From an uncultured Cohaesibacter sp. (GTDB lineage: Bacteria > Pseudomonadota > Alphaproteobacteria > Rhizobiales > Cohaesibacteraceae), in NCBI RefSeq assembly GCF_963676485.1, contig NZ_OY781114.1, positions 434,001 through 498,000 on the forward strand: a stretch of 64,000 bases of DNA. Direction: 5' to 3'. Position numbers and translations under genes: made by a program. The notes under the pieces are model-generated. The model was not told the origin of the DNA, made no database searches, and saw nothing but the letters and a program-made list of their open reading frames with translations. Shown here one piece after another: positions 62,717 to 64,000 of this stretch; position 1 is the first letter of the stretch, and every line of letters starts with the position of its first letter.

Positions 62717-64000
62717 ATGGTTCTGGCATCTCATTGGGTTTATAGTTTCGGCGGCGATGAAGCAGACGGGAATGCGCGGCTGCGCAACCTGCTGGGCAGC
62801 AAAGGCGCGAACCTGGCTGAAATGACCAATATGGGCCTGCCAGTGCCTCCCGGCTTCACCATAACCACCGAACTCTGCAACAGCTATTTTGCCATGGGGC
62901 ATGTTTATCCGGCCAGTCTGAAGAGCGAAGTGGACGCGGCCATCGAGCGCGTTTGTGCACTAACGGGCCGTCGCCTTGGCGATCCGGATAAGCCTCTTTT
63001 GCTCTCTATCCGCTCGGGCGCACGCATCTCGATTCCCGGCATGATGGAAGCCGTGCTCAATCTCGGCCTTAATGACGAAACGGTAGTGGCACTGGCGCGA
63101 GAAACCGGCAACGAGCGCTTTGCCTATGACAATTACCGCCGCTTCATCCAGAAATATAGCGACGTGGTGCTGGGCATCGACCAGATCTCCTTTGAGGAAA
63201 TCATCGAGGATTACAAGGATGAGCGCGAGATCCTGTTTGACGCGGATCTTGGCGCCGATGACTGGAAGACCATCATCGAGCAGTTCAAGGCCATGGTGCA
63301 GGATGAGCTGGATGAGCCCTTCCCGCAGGATATCCAGAAGCAATTATGGGGGGCGATCAGCTCCGTCTTTTCATCATGGATGAATGCCCGCGCCATCACT
63401 TATCGTCATTTACACGATATTCCGGAAGACTGGGGCACTTCGGCCAATGTTCAGGCGATGGTGTTCGGCAATCTTGATGAATCCTCCGCTGTCGGGGTTG
63501 CTTTCACGCGCAGCCAGGAGACCGGCGAGAAGACCCTTGAAGGCAGCTTCTTGCCTCAGGCCCATGGCGAAGATATGGACTCCAGCTCCACCAAGCCTCT
63601 TACCCTGGCCCGATCGGAAGGGTCCGACCTGAAGAGCATGGAAGAGTTGATGCCCGAAATTTTCGAGGAATTTCTCTCACTCTGCAAACGACTCGAAACC
63701 CACTATATGGACATGATGAAGCTTGGCTTCACCATCGAGAAGGGCAAATTGTGGATGCTGCAGGCCCGTGCAGCCACGCGTACACCCAAGGCCGCCCTTC
63801 GGGTAGCTGTAGATCTGGCTAAGGAAGGGTTGATTTCGGAATCCGAGGCGGTTGCCCGCGTTGATCCGCGCTCGCTGGACCAGTTGCTGCATCCGACCAT
63901 TTCCGACAGCGAAAAGCGCGTTGTCTTTGCCAAAGGCATGGCGGCATCGCCGGGAGCGGCATCCGGTCATCTGGTTTTCCGCACGCAGGATGCCGAAGAA
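62717..64000 (+). CDS. Pyruvate, phosphate dikinase-like protein (runs off window)
   Basis: At least 428 residues, open to the window end. The N-terminal ATP-grasp part follows PPDK: VYSFGGDEADGNARLRNLLG then SKGANLAEMTNMGLPVPPGF, LSIRSGARISIPGMMEAVLN with LGLND, and GVAFTRSQETGEK. Differences stand out: the QGEDVVAG block reads HGEDMDSSST, and where Clostridium PPDK has Asp321 and Glu323 (in MQDMEFTIE) this has MMKLGFTIE. By eye this removes two ATP-site acids, so it may not be a normal PPDK. The His-swivel domain is outside the window. Confidence 0.75.
   Translation, partial: MVLASHWVYSFGGDEADGNARLRNLLGSKGANLAEMTNMGLPVPPGFTITTELCNSYFAMGHVYPASLKSEVDAAIERVCALTGRRLGDPDKPLLLSIRSGARISIPGMMEAVLNLGLNDETVVALARETGNERFAYDNYRRFIQKYSDVVLGIDQISFEEIIEDYKDEREILFDADLGADDWKTIIEQFKAMVQDELDEPFPQDIQKQLWGAISSVFSSWMNARAITYRHLHDIPEDWGTSANVQAMVFGNLDESSAVGVAFTRSQETGEKTLEGSFLPQAHGEDMDSSSTKPLTLARSEGSDLKSMEELMPEIFEEFLSLCKRLETHYMDMMKLGFTIEKGKLWMLQARAATRTPKAALRVAVDLAKEGLISESEAVARVDPRSLDQLLHPTISDSEKRVVFAKGMAASPGAASGHLVFRTQDAEE

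Overview
The window reads as the chromosome of an alphaproteobacterium of the order Hyphomicrobiales (Rhizobiales), probably a marine heterotroph; this is inferred from gene content and order and no species call is made. The pointers are the fabI - histidine phosphatase - aroC - ribB block, the S49 peptidase / trmN6 / DUF2007 / polyprenyl synthetase / TPR / ispE block that ends at a pyruvate phosphate dikinase-like gene, the alpha-type families DUF6460, DUF3422, DUF1127 and TipF, and an arsR-arsC-aqpS arsenic operon of the Sinorhizobium type. I saw no rRNA, tRNA, CRISPR array, insertion sequence or phage gene. Most of the window is ordinary core chromosome.

Layout. 0.4-5 kb: an SRPBCC protein, alanine dehydrogenase with a divergent Lrp-type regulator, and an OmpR/EnvZ-like two-component pair, followed by about 1.2 kb of AT-rich DNA without a gene. 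6-9.5 kb: a ceramidase-family membrane protein, an acetyltransferase, a 36-residue one-helix membrane protein and a PepSY membrane protein. 9.6-14.7 kb: ribB (with a degenerate GTP cyclohydrolase II half), aroC, an unknown exported protein, a histidine phosphatase and fabI. 15-21 kb: a TetR regulator facing an FAD-dependent 2-hydroxyacid dehydrogenase coupled to an acetyltransferase, DUF6460 and AsmA. 21.6-26.6 kb: a candidate sRNA, a ferric-iron ABC permease and binding protein separated by an MFS gene, and a structured RNA locus. 27-36.6 kb: HD hydrolase, protein phosphatase, NrtR-like NAD regulator, RNase HII, lemA-DUF2207, ChaN-like, FecR-like and glyQ. 37-45.4 kb: YitT, moaB, ygfZ, HAD phosphatase, TipF-like EAL protein, candidate sRNA, radical SAM protein. 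45.7-54 kb: ClpP-like, DUF1127, LysR, AEC transporter, SppA with a small partner, M20 amidohydrolase, LprI, trmN6, DUF2007. 54-64 kb: polyprenyl synthetase, TPR lipoprotein-like exported protein, ispE, DUF3422, the arsenic operon and the start of a PPDK-like gene.

The most unusual thing I found is at about 25.09-25.45 kb, downstream of the ferric-iron binding protein gene. Five hairpins with unrelated stem sequences present the same loop: 5'-CUGGUCC-3' read on the minus strand in four of them, GGUCC in the fifth. The minus strand is favoured because two C-A mismatches on the plus strand become G-U pairs and because the locus ends in a 13-bp hairpin followed by a minus-strand U-tract. An 11-nt perfect long-range complement adds an alternative fold. 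Constant loops on varying stems are what a functional RNA (a small RNA, a 3' UTR or a protein-binding array) would show. Two more candidate small RNAs (21637-21757 plus; 43851-43970 minus), each with its own terminator, and a PPDK-like protein that appears to lack two ATP-site acids are the other leads.
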